Origin: CAIRYW01 sp964555825
Lineage (GTDB): Bacteria; Patescibacteriota; Minisyncoccia; Phycocordibacterales; CAIRYW01
NCBI GenBank assembly: GCA_964555825.1
Contig: CAZKTY010000040.1
Span: 1 to 7,029, forward strand
Direction: 5' to 3'
Length of the DNA stretch: 7,029 nucleotides
Position 1 is the stretch's first letter, and each line of letters begins with the position of its first letter. A program made the position numbers and the translations under genes. Below the pieces are notes generated by a model. That model had not been told where the DNA came from. It saw only the letters and a list, made by a program, of their open reading frames with translations, and searched no databases. This document shows positions 6,465 through 7,029 of this stretch, piece by piece.

Positions 6465-6476
6465 TTTTGATAAAGA

Positions 6477-6956
6477 TCAAAATAATTTAGATAATATATA
6501 GTCTGTAGTTTCCTCTGGTGTTTGATCTGAATTATTAATAACTTCTCCAAAGGAAGGGTTATTTATTCCGATCTCATAGTGATATTTAATCCTTTTTTGC
6601 TCTGAATCAGATATTTCTCTATTTCCTCTATTTGTAAGGACCTTATCTAGGTCTGGAGAGAGAGTAAAAAAGTAGATCTTGGTATTAATATTATCTAATT
6701 CATTTGTAATGTAATCATAATTATTTTTAGATAAAGGATAAGGAACGATCACATTTATATTTCTTTTTGAAAGATTTTTAATAATAGAAACTGCATTTTC
6801 AAGATTTATTGGAACAGCTTTATCTATAGTCATCCAATTGATCATTTCTCGGAGAGTGTCAATTTCCAGTAATGAGGCATCAGGAATTCTCTTTGCTAAG
6901 ATTTTAGCCACAGTACTCTTACCTGCGTTTATTGATCCGTTGATAAAAATGATCAT
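6477..6956 (-). CDS. P-loop kinase-like NTPase (AAA_33/shikimate-kinase-like fold)
   Basis: Small cytoplasmic ATP-binding protein of 159 residues. It opens directly with the beta-1 strand and Walker A motif: MIIFINGSINAGKST (P-loop 7-15). Next comes LLEIDTLREMINWM (29-42), where Asp33 and Arg36 fit the substrate-binding position seen in shikimate-kinase-like and polynucleotide-kinase-like enzymes. NVIVPYPLS (68-76) is a beta strand in the Walker B area, and KIYFFTLSP (93-101) is a later strand. The segment TNRGNREISDSEQKR (108-122) is Arg-rich and lid-like. The end (NNSDQTPEETTDYIL) is typical of such kinases. The substrate cannot be told; chloramphenicol-phosphotransferase-like or nucleotide/sugar kinases are alternatives. 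ATG 6956 has no Shine-Dalgarno. It is followed after 12 bases by the conserved uncharacterised gene. Confidence 0.85.
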   Translation of the reverse strand: MIIFINGSINAGKSTVAKILAKRIPDASLLEIDTLREMINWMTIDKAVPINLENAVSIIKNLSKRNINVIVPYPLSKNNYDYITNELDNINTKIYFFTLSPDLDKVLTNRGNREISDSEQKRIKYHYEIGINNPSFGEVINNSDQTPEETTDYILSKLF

Positions 6957-6974
6957 AATCTTATATTTTCCATT

Positions 6975-7028
6975 CTACTTCCAATTTTCATGAAGGTATT
7001 CCGAAAGTTTATATCTCAGAATATCTCC
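6975..7028 (-). CDS. Possible C-terminal tail of an upstream gene (partial)
   Basis: One minus-strand frame enters from the window edge and reads GDILRYKLSEYLHENWK before TAG at 6977-6975. The composition looks like a real protein tail, and the stop would be 18 bases before the P-loop gene, matching the tight spacing nearby. The other two minus frames close sooner. Seventeen residues are too few to identify a family. Confidence 0.35.
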   Translation of the reverse strand, partial: GDILRYKLSEYLHENWK

Positions 7029-7029
7029 A

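Noticed and set aside
6329..6550. Minus-strand open frame bridging the P-loop gene and the conserved protein
   Set aside because: It is an out-of-frame shadow of both genes, with Ile/Leu/Lys-rich sequence and no motif.
1..7029. Alternative genetic code (TGA as Gly, as in some CPR lineages)
   Set aside because: All genes read through with code 11, and none needs TGA as sense.
1..7029. CRISPR array, tRNA/rRNA, insertion sequence or attachment site
   Set aside because: No regular repeat-spacer pattern, cloverleaf, transposase or terminal inverted repeats seen. The only repeat pair is the two intergenic blocks, and no transposase lies between them.

Overview
The window is an AT-rich stretch (about 35% GC by eye) of a bacterial chromosome. 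Every gene I can support lies on the minus strand, so it reads right to left. The best guess for the source is a member of the Candidate Phyla Radiation (Patescibacteria, Parcubacteria-like). The clues are a C-terminal peptidoglycan-binding repeat ending in FGPKTRA, a style I associate with that group; short surface proteins with Ser/Thr-rich linkers; a soluble PAS histidine kinase with a SHQL-type H box; and A-rich leaders without Shine-Dalgarno motifs. TGA is not needed as a sense codon in any gene, so code 11 fits. The assignment is inference from style, not a phylogenetic result.

Layout in transcription order. (1) 7028-5360: a possible C-terminal tail of an upstream gene, then a P-loop kinase-like protein, a conserved uncharacterised protein, and DNA-3-methyladenine glycosylase I (tag). 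Gaps are 7 to 18 bases, so this looks like one transcription unit. (2) A 215-base intergenic region holds a conserved 46-base block, followed by a soluble PAS-HisKA-HATPase histidine kinase (5144-4008). (3) A 220-base intergenic region holds a second, clearly related copy of the same block. (4) 3787-1 is a compact four-gene cell-surface operon: an ice-binding-like (DUF3494) protein with a peptidoglycan-binding domain; a second DUF3494 protein with two Ig-like/prealbumin-like modules, an EF-hand-like loop and a C-terminal LPNTG sorting signal; a small cupin with a probable N-terminal membrane anchor; and a class E/F-like sortase cut by the window edge just before its catalytic Cys.

How the genes may work together. 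The sortase is the natural partner of the LPNTG protein about 550 bases upstream in the same operon. The first DUF3494 protein would be held on the wall non-covalently through its peptidoglycan-binding domain. Together they look like a dedicated module for displaying ice-binding or adhesin-type beta-solenoids on the surface, with a membrane-tethered cupin of unknown substrate. The related blocks upstream of the kinase gene and of the surface operon suggest co-regulation. That link is the most testable new idea in the window.
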